Shown one piece after another: positions 51,401 to 62,480 of a stretch of DNA of 64,000 nucleotides. The number at the start of each line of letters is the position of its first letter. The first letter of the stretch is position 1. The stretch comes from Siniperca chuatsi (lineage: Eukaryota > Chordata > Actinopteri > Centrarchiformes > Sinipercidae). The stretch lies in assembly GCF_020085105.1 (NCBI RefSeq), contig NC_058046.1:23835675-23899674 (forward strand). The letters run 5' to 3'. The notes under the pieces are model-generated. The model did not search any database. It saw nothing but the letters and a program-made list of their open reading frames with translations, and had not been told where the DNA came from. The position numbers and the translations under genes are program-made.

Positions 51401-53322
51401 TGCTCTTTGTCATTGTCCCCCCAAAACATTTTTTGGGGGGTGCAGGGTGTTTAAAAAGGGTTACGAGTCCTCCTGTGTTCACCCTTAAACACATTTAAAA
51501 TTGTAAGCGAGCCCTTTAACCTCTAAGTCCTTGTTTCGTGTTAAATCTAAAGTGCTGCTGTTTAGATATTTGTGGATCGTGTTTATTTTCAGTGAAATGG
51601 CAAAATGTTCAACTAGTGTTTATCCAAAGATCAGTTTTGCACTGGGCTGTCACCTGTAAGACAGACACTCTTCGTGTAACTGCACAAGCTCTGCTGAAGA
51701 GTGAATTCTTTCCCCTGTTTTCCCCATTTCTCACTTCACTTAGTCATGGTTTGAGTGTGGTGTGTTGTTTGATCACTTTACAGGATCATCTGCAGTTTCT
51801 GCACTAACACGCATGCCACCAAATAACATTACTGTATGATGGGATGTTTAAACCTTAGATTTAGATCTAATCAGTGCAGAGGTCTGGGTTTTTAAAAGCT
51901 TTTGGGAGACGTGATTTTCAAAGAGAAACCTTCACAGCAGGATGGTAGGAAACACAGGCTGTTCAGTGTGTTTACCTCACCTTCACTGTCTGTTTATGGA
52001 GTTCTTTCTGTCTTCATCTGTCTTTCTTCATCTACAGGTCCACCCAGGATGTCTCCAAAATCCCAGCGGACGCCTCGTGCTCACAGAGTGCCACCCTGCC
52101 GGACCACTGGAGTCCCTCCAGGAGTGGACTTAATTTCCCACAGTGGCCCTGGAGAGGTCCCAGTGACTCCACCAACCAGGAGCAACTCCTCTGGAGGGAC
52201 ATGGTCCTCGGTGGTTAGCGGAGGTAGAATAGTTCTTTCCTTGTTTTTGTGGGGTTTTTTTTTTTTTTTTTTTTGGTTTTTATTTCTTTACTCTTTGTTT
52301 GTGTATATATTATGATAAATTTCCAACCGTATGAACATTTCTACTTCATTAAGATATCACACAATGGAACATATCTGCAGAGTAGATAGGAAATTATGAT
52401 TTAGCACCACCAGATGGCATGTTTCCAAGGGCCTTGCATTGTTGTGAAAGGGCACTCAAAACGTTTTCCGCCTTAGAGTATGATGATTACAAATATAAGC
52501 TTTCATTACATATCCTCTAATGTTGGCCAGTAAATCAAGATGAGTGAATTTGTTTGGGGTAACTTAGAATGACGTTACATTATGTGAATACCAAAATCTA
52601 ATATCTTCTTCACTTCCTCAGCTCACAGACCTCGCTCCCCCAGACAGAATAGTATGGGTGGAGCCTCCCCTGGCCCCTCCTCCCTCCCGTCACCCCAGAC
52701 AGGAACAGCTCCTGTGGAAACTGCTGCTACACCAACATCAGCTTCCTCTCCTACTGCTGCTAGCCCCACCCCCAACATGGTCGCCTCTCCATCAGGAGAT
52801 GGTAAGCTTGAAGTTAACCCACGCTTTCACTGAGATTGTCTGAGGGAATAAGGAGTGCTAAGTATGATATGAAATACCTTATTTCTGGACTTTGGATTTT
52901 AATGTAGATTCTGTCAGTATCAGAAGCTGCCTTATATGCTGGGAGTAAAGGGACTGTTTTTCTGTTCTGTATAGCAAAAGAGTGTCGTGTCCAGGAGACG
53001 AGACAAACATCCCCCACGGCAAACAAGGAGAACATCAAGCCCTTGGACAGCTCACCTAGTATCACCAGACCAGTCTGTAAAGGTACCGTATACTCTGGAC
53101 AGCAGGATTTGCTTCAGAAAACACTGCTTCAGACTTCAGAGTGCTGTGGAGCTTTACCACTAAGATTTTGAAGAAGAGACACCTGTTTCTCACCTGTTTT
53201 TTTTTTTTATTTTTTATTTTTATTTAGCTGTCATTGTAATATAATTTAGGTTGTTGTGCTGCCTTAAAAACTAGATATTTCTGGAATCTGAATCCATTTG
53301 GTAATGTCTGAAACCCTCAATC

Positions 53323-53359
<37 letters not shown>

Positions 53360-55863
53360 CACCTTACAGGACCCCCTTCTATGGCACCAGACCACAGAAA
53401 ACAAATAGATAATTTAAAGAAATTTAGTGTAGATTTTAGGGTAAGTATCTCTTTTATTCATGCAGTATAGAAATGCTGAAAATCTGACATAACTAACCTC
53501 TGGCTGCACTAGAGCTTGCGTGTGCCTCCTCTAACTCTTCTTTTCATCTTGCTTCTTCCAGTTGCAGTCTAGTTCAAACTCAGACCCTGCCTTTGACCAG
53601 ATGATGACCAAGTCTCCCAGAGATCCAGCAGACAAACCTAAAGACCTGGACAAAGCCTCCACAGTGGGGCGGGAGGGCACCGAAGAGGGTGTTGTAGGGA
53701 TTGCTGCTGGTGGTGCTCCTGCTTCATCCACCACCACCACAAACACCAGTAAGCCTGGCAGCCCGGCTGCACTATCCCCATCTCCTTCAGCCCCGGACCA
53801 GAAGAGGGCGGGGCTAGATGTGACATCACAGGGAGTTCAGACGACGTCCACATTCAGTGGAGCCAAGCATGAAGAGAAGGAGGAGAAAAAGGAGGCAGTG
53901 CAAGAGTGAGTGGAAAGGACAATATGGTTGAGAGTGGAGACTGTACATATTTTTAAAGGATAATTCTGGTGATGTTCTGTATTTGTCTTATCAACAAATC
54001 ACATGAAAAGACCAAAACAAACACTGACTTGATCCTAACAAGTATTTTCTGCATAATTGAATCCTGATATATTTCATTCTTCTGTGCCATAAAGCTCCAT
54101 TGTGGTCCAAAATTAAAAACACATCAGTGTGCTACATGACGCACTAGGTGACATTTTCCTTCATCACCATGAACATGGGCACTGTAGTTTATTCAGTCCC
54201 ACATACACGTCCTGCTGCCAGAAATACTCACTAGAGCGTCGAATGTGTATTAATCTGCCACTGAAAATCCTCAAGTCCCCAACAAATGCACTATTTTAAT
54301 CCTCTTTGAGTAACGTTTTAGGAAATTACTTATTATGATAATAATTCCAGACTGATCCTTTTTAAATGGTAATTTCTTCACTGTTTGTTCTCCTCCTGCA
54401 GTCAAGTGAGAAAATCAACCCTGAACCCAAATGCCAATGAGTTCAAACCCAGGTTCAATACGCAGGTCAGTAGACTGTGCTGCTGCCAGACTACACATTT
54501 TAAATACCACAAACTGTAATTGTAAGTTAACTCTTTTTTTTTTTTTATGTTATGTTTCTGGCTGTGTCTGTCTCTCTTTTTATGCTCCTTCATCAGCCCA
54601 AACCAGCCAACACCCCAACCCCTCCCCGGCCTCAGGGCCAGCCCAGCCCCTCCATCGTAGTCCAGCAGCCCCCGACTGTGTACGGCCAGACAGTCTGCTT
54701 CCCCCAGATGTATCCCCTCACACCAGTCAGCCCTGGAGTGCAGGTGAGACACACACCTGCATGCTGAAATGTGCAGTACGAAGACAGATTATTTGTTTCT
54801 CTTCAGTGCAGATCACCCTGAGCATAACGTTGAATCAGCATGAAATGCAAAGTTAATTTAGACAAATCCCTAACAACCATCACCATGAGGTCTCCCAATG
54901 TGTCTGCTTATGTTTGTCCTCATTTATTTTTCTTTCCTTTTCCGTCTTTGATTCATCTCTAATGCATACATCATTATTTTTCTTTCCTTATTTTTTTTTA
55001 ATAGCTACAGCTCACATTTTTGGTAGTTTTCTTTGTACACCTTGATATACAAACCATACGCATCCTTCATTATCACATTTCTTTCCTTTTTCATCTTCCA
55101 GACACTATTATTTATCTGAAATATTTTTGCTGAATTTTTTGAAAAATGTTTAGGTAAATATTTGGGATAATAAGTTTAGAAATGTTTAAAGAAACTTGTG
55201 TACAATATGATGTCAAAATAATATTTTTAATATTTTTGATGAAAGCTGTTACATTTGTAGTTGTAAATCTATATTTTATTCTTGTGTTGCTTTAAGAAAA
55301 ACTTGGTGATCCAACATCAGACTCGTGTAAACGATAAAATACCTTGGTGAACAACTAAAGAGTGGTTCTCTTTTCCTTTTCTCCCCCTCCTCCTCTCTCT
55401 CTCACTCCATTAGAAAAGCATAATATGGAAGGTTTGTAAATTTTTTAAATCCTTTTTTTTTTTAAGCCCAATCAGTACTGAGATGTTTTGCTTGCTTGTT
55501 GAATTAATGCCATCAGATGTTGGTTTGCCAACTTCTTATTGCAATTCATTTTGAACTATCCTCACAGATGGTTTTATAACTTCATCTTATTTCTATTGGC
55601 TTCATCTGTTTACCAAACAAATGGCTGTAAGCTAATAGGAGTTTAAGCCTCTTTGTTTTTGCTGCATTACTGTTTGTAATAGAAATGCATGGCGTATAAT
55701 GTTAAGGAGTTATGGAATGGAAGATGACAAGCAGTATTTGGGTTATAGTCACAGTTGTAAAACACCCTTTTCTGCCCAATGATAGACAGTCATAGAAAAT
55801 GCATGTGGTCCCAGGTAAGAGATAATTCCCACAATCTCACATGCACATATGTTTTTGAAGTAT

Positions 55864-55898
<35 letters not shown>

Positions 55899-58800
55899 TA
55901 TGTGTTGAGTGAGGGATTAGCTACCAAAGCAACAGTTAAAAGCTGAATAGTTGGTGTCCAGCCCCACAGACAGGGTTTCATTCTTTTCGAAATGATGTTG
56001 ACGGGCCCTGAGAAGATTGAGTATAAACTTGTTTTCTTCATCTGCCATCCTCATTCCCCTCCTCACTCCAGTCTCCAGCTATGTACCAGGTTCAGATGCC
56101 TCATATGACAGTCAGCCAGTCTAAACCCTACAGACCAGGTAAAGGTGAGAATAACCACTGCTTTGTCTCATTTCTCTCTCTCTCACTCTCTCTCACTCAC
56201 TCACTCACTCACTCACTCCCTGATAATATGTTTAGAGTCTTATTACATTCGAGGACCATTGCGTATTCACGACCTAGACAGGGCTCCAGACTAACTTTTT
56301 ACATTGGTGGCACTGATTTGCCTAACTTTTTCATTTAGGTACGTAAGTTATTTCTTATTTCACCATTTTAATTCAGCTTAACTTTCCGCCTTATTTTAGT
56401 GTTTACTCACAAACAACTTTAATCTGCTCACCTTGCTCTTCCCTTCAGTTCTTTTTCTTTTCTCTACACACGCACACACCTACATCTCTGTCTGCACACA
56501 CACACTGTATGTCTGCTTTGTTGACTTTCTTCGTCAGCAGTATGTTTTTTTGTTGTTGTTAAAGTCGCCCAAAAAACACAACTCGCGTTTTGGATTTTTT
56601 TCACCCGCGATTCCATTTTCACAACAGCAGGTGAGCCGCGTGTAGAGGAGGCTTGTTGTTAATGACGTCACCTATTGAAACGATCAAAACCAACGTGGTA
56701 CCAAATGACATCTGCACCAACAGGTGCACTTACAAGCTTTAACAAAACAACAGCTACAGAAACGACCGGGGGACCGCATCTGTCAAGCAGTCAGGAATTA
56801 CCAATCACTGAATGTTATGATGAGGGGCTGAAAAAGAAAATTATTCCTTCCACTTCCTTTAGCCTGACAAGAAATGTGATGGATTGATTGTCTGATTAAT
56901 TGATAAACTTTATTATTCCGGAGGGGACTTGATCTGTAAGGTGGGCACAAAATTGAACATGCGCAATAAAAACATGCTCTGTAACAACAGTCAAAAGACA
57001 TAATCCAAACATGGCAGTACCAGTGACCGTATATATGGTGTCATACCACACAGGCAGAAGATAATTAATAAACCATACACAATACTGCACTGACATATCA
57101 CCAACCTGCAGTGCTTTATACAAGTGCAAGAATTTATTACAAGGAATACTATAAACTGATGTTAGCTTAAGTGCAAAAAACTGTTAAACTGAATGAAGAA
57201 ATAGTTGCACTTGGACGAGCTACATAAATGTAGGATTTATTTACATGCATCAATTAAAGTATTTCTCAGTTCACTTTTACAAGAGAAAAGGCTTCAGAAA
57301 TGACCAATGTTTTTTGGACTTCTAGTATCTCAGGGAAACTTTCCCATCAGGACTAATCTGATCAAGTGTATCTAATTTTTCCAAAGGCAGGGGTTGAAAA
57401 AAGGGGGGTCATCTTATAATCAGTTTCCTTACATTCTGGCCAATTTGGAAAATAATTTGCCTCTTTCAAAACCAGTGGAACCTTTTCTCACTCCTCCATG
57501 AGTCTGTGTAATTCAGATTTAAGGGATATTAAACAAAACTTCTTCCCCATGTAATCTCCAGTACCCAACATGCCCCAGCAGAGGTCAGACCAGCACCACC
57601 CGCAAGGCACGCCCACTATGATGCACCAAGCAACAGCAGCAGGACCACCTATTGTAGCACAGAGCCCCGCCTACTCTGCCCAGTACTTCACCTGCAGCCC
57701 GCAGCAGTTCACCAGTCAGCCGCTGGTCCAGCAGATGACACATTATCAATCACAGGTAAGATTTACTTTCGTCACTACCAGTATCAGAACAATACAACCT
57801 TTAGCAGCTTATTCAGCGATGCTGGGCCCAGGAGGCTCCTCTATTAAGAACCATATGTAGCCATTGCAGTTACTCTGGTACCATCAGCTAGTGCTGGCAG
57901 TCTCTCTCTCTCTCTCCCAGCTGTTCACTAGTCAGCCATTTGTCTGACAGATGCCTGCAGTCCAGCAGCTTGACAGGGTGCCAACATGATGCCAGTGTTT
58001 CATCACTTCTGATTTGTGGCGCTGACTGTAGGCTCCTGCCTCACCTGTTTGCAAGCAGGCTGTGATAGAACAAGTGCAGGAACACATAGGCAGTAAGGAG
58101 ATTGGCTTCAAATGTATTTGCATTAACATTTATGAAACTGACTACACTATTTAGTCTAAAAAATGGGATGAGATAATTAGAGAGGAAGGTAGAAAGAGAT
58201 TATAACTAAACTGAAAACAACTTTATTAGGTACAAATTTCACTGCAATTACTTAAAGCTCAAAACACCCCATAAAAAAATCCTTACTAATGTAAAGCCTT
58301 CTCAAGGCACCAATTTAAATTAAATTGATTGATTCGTTTGGGGGGGCTTGTGTCAAGTAGCACTGGTTATTGTTACAAATGTAAATTGTTATTGACAATA
58401 CAATACCTGAGGTTCAGTAACAATACCAAAATGATGCTTTTTTTAGATACCTTTTTAGTTTGAGAAATATATGCATATTTCTTGTGTTTAACAAACTTAT
58501 AAGTAAAGACTAAAATTGGAAATATCTGATCAGACCAGGCATTCGATGCCAGCTTTTGGTACTTGACTTCAATATTTGATGCTACATTATAGTCGGTAAC
58601 AAAAGAAGTGAGGTTAGATACCCAGCCCTAGGCAAGGAGAAAACTTACACACACACACGGGCTCTAATGCTGATGTTGTCCGTCTTCTGCATGTCCTTGT
58701 GTGTCCTCCAGGCGCAGCATGTATTCAGTCCGGTAATGCAGGGCAGTGCCAGGATGATGGCACCTCCCACGCATGGCCAGCCCAGCCTTGTCTCTTCCTC

Positions 58801-61381
58801 AACTACACAGTACCCTGAGCAGACACACACCATGTATGGTACGACAACCTACCACTTGTGTATGTTCAAATGAGTATGCAACAGACAATATGTTCAGGCA
58901 TCTTATGTGTACAGTTTTACTACTTTTCATTCTTACTAACACCGATTCCTGTCTCTAAGTGTCTCCAGGGCCAATGCCTCAGCAGTACCCCCACCCCAGC
59001 GCCACCTTGCACCCTCACCCACAGCACCCCCAGCCCTCTGCTACACCTACAGGCCAAGCCCAGCAGGGTGGTCCACCACAACATGGAGGTCCTCCTAGCC
59101 ACCCAGCTGCCAGCCCAGTCCAGCACCCACAGCACCAGCAGGCAGCAGCAGGTGAGTACATTAAGGTTGGAAACTGTGATTTTCCTGCCTAAGGCTTGTT
59201 TCGACCCATGTACACATAACCTCACTATTGTGTGTAATAGTATTGTGTCTATTTGTGTGTTTTTGCGTGTTGTAGCAGCAGCAGCAGCCCAGGCCCTCCA
59301 CATGGCCAACCAGGCACCGCAGCAGCAGATGTACTCGGCCTTGGCCCACACGCCCCCCTCCATGACCCCGGGGCCCAACCCTCAGTCTCCCCAGGCGTCG
59401 TTCCCCTCTGCCCAGCAGACGGTCTATATTCACCCACAGCAGGTGCAGCACGGCTACAACCACAACCACATGGCACACGTGCAGCAGGTAGGTCACAACC
59501 TGCTATCAGCCAACCACTGTAGCTCCAGCCAAGTAATCAGATTGGCAGTGTTTCCTGTACAGGATTTTAAATGTGGGAGTGAGGAAATCTGGGATCATTT
59601 CCAGCAGGTGTTTAAGTTTATGAATGGGTCATATTTGGGTGTTGATGCTGCAAGTGCTGTGAAGATTTTTTGGCAGTCTGACCAAGTTTAGATTAAGATG
59701 GGTATTTCATTTTGTGTTTTTAGTTCCAAGAGCAACAATGCACACTACAGGTTACAGTGGAAACACAAACCTATTTCATTGATCAAAACACAGTCCAACC
59801 ATGTAAATTCCATATAGCAAAATAGAAATGCTGCAATGCTAACTTTTTGGGTAACCATGGAGGTTTGGAGGTTTTTGTCTTTAGAAGGAATAGTTCACCA
59901 TTCTGGGAAACACACTTATTTTATCAATCCCTGTGTCTGTGAGTAAAATATGGAGCTTAAGTCTGTACAAAGACTGACTGTATCCTGGAACCCACGCTAT
60001 AGCTGGAGGCGCTGCACAAAAATGCTGGGCAGACTGATAAACTATTATTCACTAAGAAATAGTTCCAGCACTCAACTCTTCTCTGTATAGCCAGACAGAA
60101 AATAAAAAGCCTGTAACAATGCTGATTGAAATTTAAAAAGGAAAAAAAACTAAGAAGAATCATGTGCTCCATTGACTTCTTTTATCATCTATTTAAAAAA
60201 AAAAAAAAAAGAAATCAGAGTAGTTAATATTATTTGGTACAAATTAAATGTAAAAATCACCACCGATAATACAAGTCACAAGAATGGTGCACTCTAAAAA
60301 TGAAACTATAAACCTATGAAATCTGACCATACAGTCTTTGTAGTCTCGTAACTAGGCAGTAACCGCGCTAAAACCAGATCGGTTAGGCTGCAACATGATG
60401 GCCATGACATTGATTTTTCTCCAATGGGAGGGGGGGAGGGGCGGGATAGATCCACGTGGAGATTTGTGGGAGGGCGAATTACATTACAGCACTGATGTTA
60501 TTTGTGGGAACATAGCGACCATAAAAGAAAAAAAATTAAGTCGCTTGTCAGACTTTCCTAACAAGTAACTTTTTTTTTTCTTTTTTTTTTTAACAAGCCC
60601 AAAAAATGTGACTTTTTCAAGTGACTTCAAATAAATAAGAAGCCCAAAGTCACGTATAATTAGCAGATTTGGCAACTCTGGTTGAAATAAATCCTTACTT
60701 CACCATGTTAGATGAGAAAAGAAACTGCTGTTATATCGCTCTCCTCAAAGCCAACAGTTTCACAGGAGGGACTCGCGCCGGGCCAGCTGTATAAACAAAG
60801 CACAGAGAGGCTGCGATAACAACACAGGCAGAGGGGGTGTGACATCATTCTCTGCTCAGGACGCCATTACTCCACTATATCTTTACATAGAAAATAGTTG
60901 TTTGCTGCTATATTAATGTTCAGAATCTCATATACAGAACCTTTTAACAAATGCACACTTGTTGGCAGAAAACATTTCAGACAGTGTATTTACGTCAAAA
61001 GCCAAAAATCCTTAGCGGGCTTTTGCTTCAGTGACTATGCATCTTTCTCTCTCTGTGGTCATAAATTAGCAGAACAAACTTGCTTTTGCTAGATTTAAGA
61101 GTTTGTTGGGATGACAGAGTTTAAGTTCTTCAGTCAGTTAGTTTAAACAGATCATTTGTGTCTGCCAGAGGGATGCTATACTTGATGCTTTATTCCATCC
61201 TCCACACCCATTAATTGTTCCCGGTCATAACCACAGAAGCAGGAGCTGTGACTGTTGTAACACTGATGCCCGTCTGTTTCATCTTTTTAACGAACTTGTC
61301 TCTTTCCCTTCTGTTTTCTTCTGTTCTGTTCTGTTTCTCACTGTCATTCTGACTTTCTGTCACACTTTTGCTCTTGCTGTG

Positions 61382-61451
<70 letters not shown>

Positions 61452-62480
61452 TCTCTCACACCTAGGCCCATATGCAGTCCGGTATGGTGCCGTCTCACCA
61501 CCCGGCGCCCACCCACCCCACAATGATGCTGATGGCTACCCAGGGTCCAGGTGGTCCGCAGCCACAAATGCCCCAGACTGCCCTCAACCCCATACCCGTT
61601 TCCTCTACCACACATTTCTCCTACCTGGCACATCCACAAGGTTTGTTCATTTTATTAACTAGAACACTCCTGTGGGGTGGAGTCAGATAGATAGATAGAT
61701 AGATAGATATAATTTTTTTTTTTTTTTTTTTTTTTTTAAGGAGATCTTCATGATTAGTGTGTCATTGTACCTTACTAGCTGTTGTTTATACTCATGTATG
61801 TGCACATTTAGGCATCCAAATGATTAGCCCTTTATGGGGCTGGTTGATATATGGAATTAATTCAATAAATTCAAATTTTTATTTTTGCACAATGTCAAAG
61901 ATAACCACATTGTGAAAATCAAGTTATTACAATGTGCACACATTTACTTAAAAGGTAATATAGATGCCTACATTAGCTGTCTTAAGTCATGACAGTCCCG
62001 TAAGCTGTAACAAGAATAGCTGCAGTCTATGCTGATCTGCCGCAGTTGGTGGTTTGTTGTGATTTTGCAAAACAAACAAAAAATAATTTAAAGGACAGGT
62101 TCACATTTTTTCAAGTCTCTATAAAAGCAACAATCACATGCCCCAAGTTAGCCTTTCCAGTGTGAAATTCACTCTGTTTCTCCAGACAATGTTTCAGTGA
62201 TAAAACGAGAGAATTTTGTATTAAAATGACTAACTTTTTAACTTTGGAAGATACTCACTTGATTTGGTCAGACAGCTGAGGCCTTTTATATTATCTTCAG
62301 ATTAACTTTGGAATGATTACAGCAAGTAAAACTGTCTCAACGTTCATATGGGCACGTTAAAGACACATGAAAAAATGTGAACCTAATTAATTGTGGACAA
62401 TCTCTAAATCCATTAACTTTACATTTCCCCCATTTTGTCTGGTCTCTGCAGTGCAACCTCACCATCAGCAGCAGCTGTAG
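40282..62480 (+). CDS. atxn2: Ataxin-2, complete, without the polyglutamine tract
   Basis: Twenty-four exons: 40282-40391, 41951-41981, 42391-42450, 42861-42932, 44159-44309, 47204-47328, 47520-47611, 47953-48141, 49279-49451, 50449-50697, 52038-52223, 52622-52801, 52975-53082, 53370-53440, 53562-53905, 54402-54465, 54597-54743, 56072-56138, 57562-57755, 58712-58838, 58960-59151, 59276-59487, 61466-61640 and 62452-62480. The total is 3348 nt, about 1115 residues. The Gly/Ala-rich leader starts MSMKAGGN. LSm domain about 48-120 (GVYANMRMVHVLTSVV); LSmAD about 205-275 (ERDNSEEFLKREARAAQLA). Proline/serine-rich middle. PAM2 motif about 721-730 (LNPNANEFKP) for PABPC1 binding. Q/H/P-rich tail ends HHQQQL. 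The family regulates mRNA stability, translation and stress granules. ATXN2 rather than ATXN2L by C-terminal sequence and the MAPKAPK5 neighbour. Confidence 0.96.
43790..44025 (+). repeat. Dispersed repeat copy B (also at 9838-10008)
   Basis: Contains CAGAGCTCAAGGTGACCTC and CTGTTTTGTTTGACCAAC, then ATTGATTAATTATTAAAATTG. Same family as the ostf1 intron 2 copy, same orientation. It lies 130 bp before atxn2 exon 5. Confidence 0.6.
44820..44845. repeat. Perfect 10-bp hairpin in atxn2 intron
   Basis: TTATCCTGTT and AACAGGATAA are exact inverted copies around a 6-nt loop (AAATTG). It may be a relic of a mobile-element terminus or chance. Confidence 0.5.
45216..45230 (+). other. atxn2: Candidate 15-nt atxn2 microexon
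   Basis: TCTCCTCTGATACAG is bounded by a pyrimidine-rich AG (CTCTCCAATGGTCTAG) and a GTAATA donor. The upstream exon ends in phase 1 and the downstream exon starts with two bases. The 15 nt keep the frame and would insert VSSDT between ...ARK and DNFTD, just after the LSm region. No stop results. Seen as splice-signal pattern only; use in mRNA is inferred. Confidence 0.5.
45231..47203. other. atxn2 intron between LSm and LSmAD exons
   Basis: About 2 kb without recognised exons or named repeats. A run of 10 G occurs near 46699-46708. Confidence 0.5.
47635..47677. repeat. (GT)n(CT)n microsatellite
   Basis: About 30 bp of GT followed by about 12 bp of CT, beginning 24 bp after the atxn2 exon ending at 47611. 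Confidence 0.95.
48393..48452. repeat. (TTA)n microsatellite
   Basis: About 20 uninterrupted TTA units in an atxn2 intron; a second shorter TTA/TTTA tract with T-rich sequence follows at about 48612-48700. Confidence 0.95.
49515..50105. mobile_element. Decayed dispersed repeat with a nested insertion
   Basis: CAGGTCACCATGAGCCTCC, GTCTGTGGAACTCTGCC and GGTCCAGAATCTTCCATGG match, from memory, a repeat seen widely in fish genomes. It is split at 49648-49834 by a separate 187-bp sequence carrying TCATTGAGATCAAGATCTCC, flanked on both sides by TCATTT (49642-49647, 49835-49840), a likely target duplication. In an atxn2 intron. Confidence 0.6.
50698..52037. other. atxn2 intron 10
   Basis: A 1.3-kb intron; no exon, RNA gene or named repeat recognised. 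Confidence 0.5.
53326..53356. repeat. (CT)n tract at an atxn2 acceptor
   Basis: About 31 bp of CT repeat ends 13 bp before the acceptor AG at 53368-53369 and serves as its polypyrimidine tract. Confidence 0.95.
54744..56071. other. atxn2 intron 17 with long poly(T)
   Basis: A 1.3-kb intron with T33 at 55865-55897 and a candidate microexon at 55414-55431. Otherwise unremarkable. Confidence 0.6.
55414..55431 (+). other. atxn2: Candidate 18-nt atxn2 microexon
   Basis: AAAAGCATAATATGGAAG follows a strong pyrimidine tract (about 55370-55410, CTCCCCCTCCTCCTCTCTCT) ending CCATTAG and precedes GTTTGT. Both flanking atxn2 exons join in phase 0, so the 18 nt would insert KSIIWK without a stop. Not supported by any human sequence I can recall. 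Use is inferred. Confidence 0.4.
56139..57561. other. atxn2 intron 18 with repeat-like debris
   Basis: It holds a (CTCA)n-like tract (about 56170-56218). Around 56276 the sequence CAGGGCTCCAGACTAAC resembles the terminus of a hAT-type fish element. No partner terminus was found. Confidence 0.4.
57756..58711. other. atxn2 intron 19
   Basis: About 0.96 kb. TTTATTAGGTACA near 58222 resembles the end of the foldback element at 6060 but has no second arm. Nothing else identified. Confidence 0.4.
59488..61465. other. atxn2 intron 22 with repeat fragments
   Basis: Near 59886, GGAATAGTTCACCATTCTGG then GAAACACACTTAT resembles the terminus of the 18-kb foldback family. About 60700-60960 (GCTCAGGACGCCATTACTCC, CAGAATCTCATATACAGAACC) resembles another common fish repeat. 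A (CA)n tract ends just before exon 23. Confidence 0.45.
61383..61449. repeat. (CA)n microsatellite before atxn2 exon 23
   Basis: About 33 CA units end 16 bp before the exon 23 acceptor AG (61464-61465). Long intronic CA repeats near splice sites can bind hnRNP L; effect here is inferred. Confidence 0.95.
61685..61738. repeat. (GATA)n and poly(T)
   Basis: About six GATA units followed by T26, beginning 45 bp after the exon 23 donor. Confidence 0.95.
62089..62388. mobile_element. Miniature inverted-repeat element in the last atxn2 intron
   Basis: AGGTTCACATTTTTTCA (62097-62113) and TGAAAAAATGTGAACCT (62368-62384) are exact 17-bp inverted copies about 255 bp apart. AT-rich TTTAA/TTAATT flanks. 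No ORF; non-autonomous DNA element. Confidence 0.75.

Noticed and set aside
58920..59496. Minus-strand open frames rich in Gly/Val/Trp
   Set aside because: They are antisense shadows of the Pro/Gln/His-rich atxn2 C-terminal exons.
58858..59691. 277-codon continuous plus-strand frame
   Set aside because: It is largely a shifted read-through of atxn2 exons 21 and 22 and their introns. The conserved atxn2 frame with GT-AG junctions explains the region better.
61382..61639. Minus-strand frame ending in (CV)n
   Set aside because: It is the translated (CA)n microsatellite plus the antisense of atxn2 exon 23.
40282..62480. Assignment as atxn2l rather than atxn2
   Set aside because: The C-terminal order (HVFSPVMQGSARMMAPPTH, ATLHPHPQHPQPSATPTG, QSGMVPSHHP) follows ATXN2, and MAPKAPK5 is the 12q24 neighbour of ATXN2.
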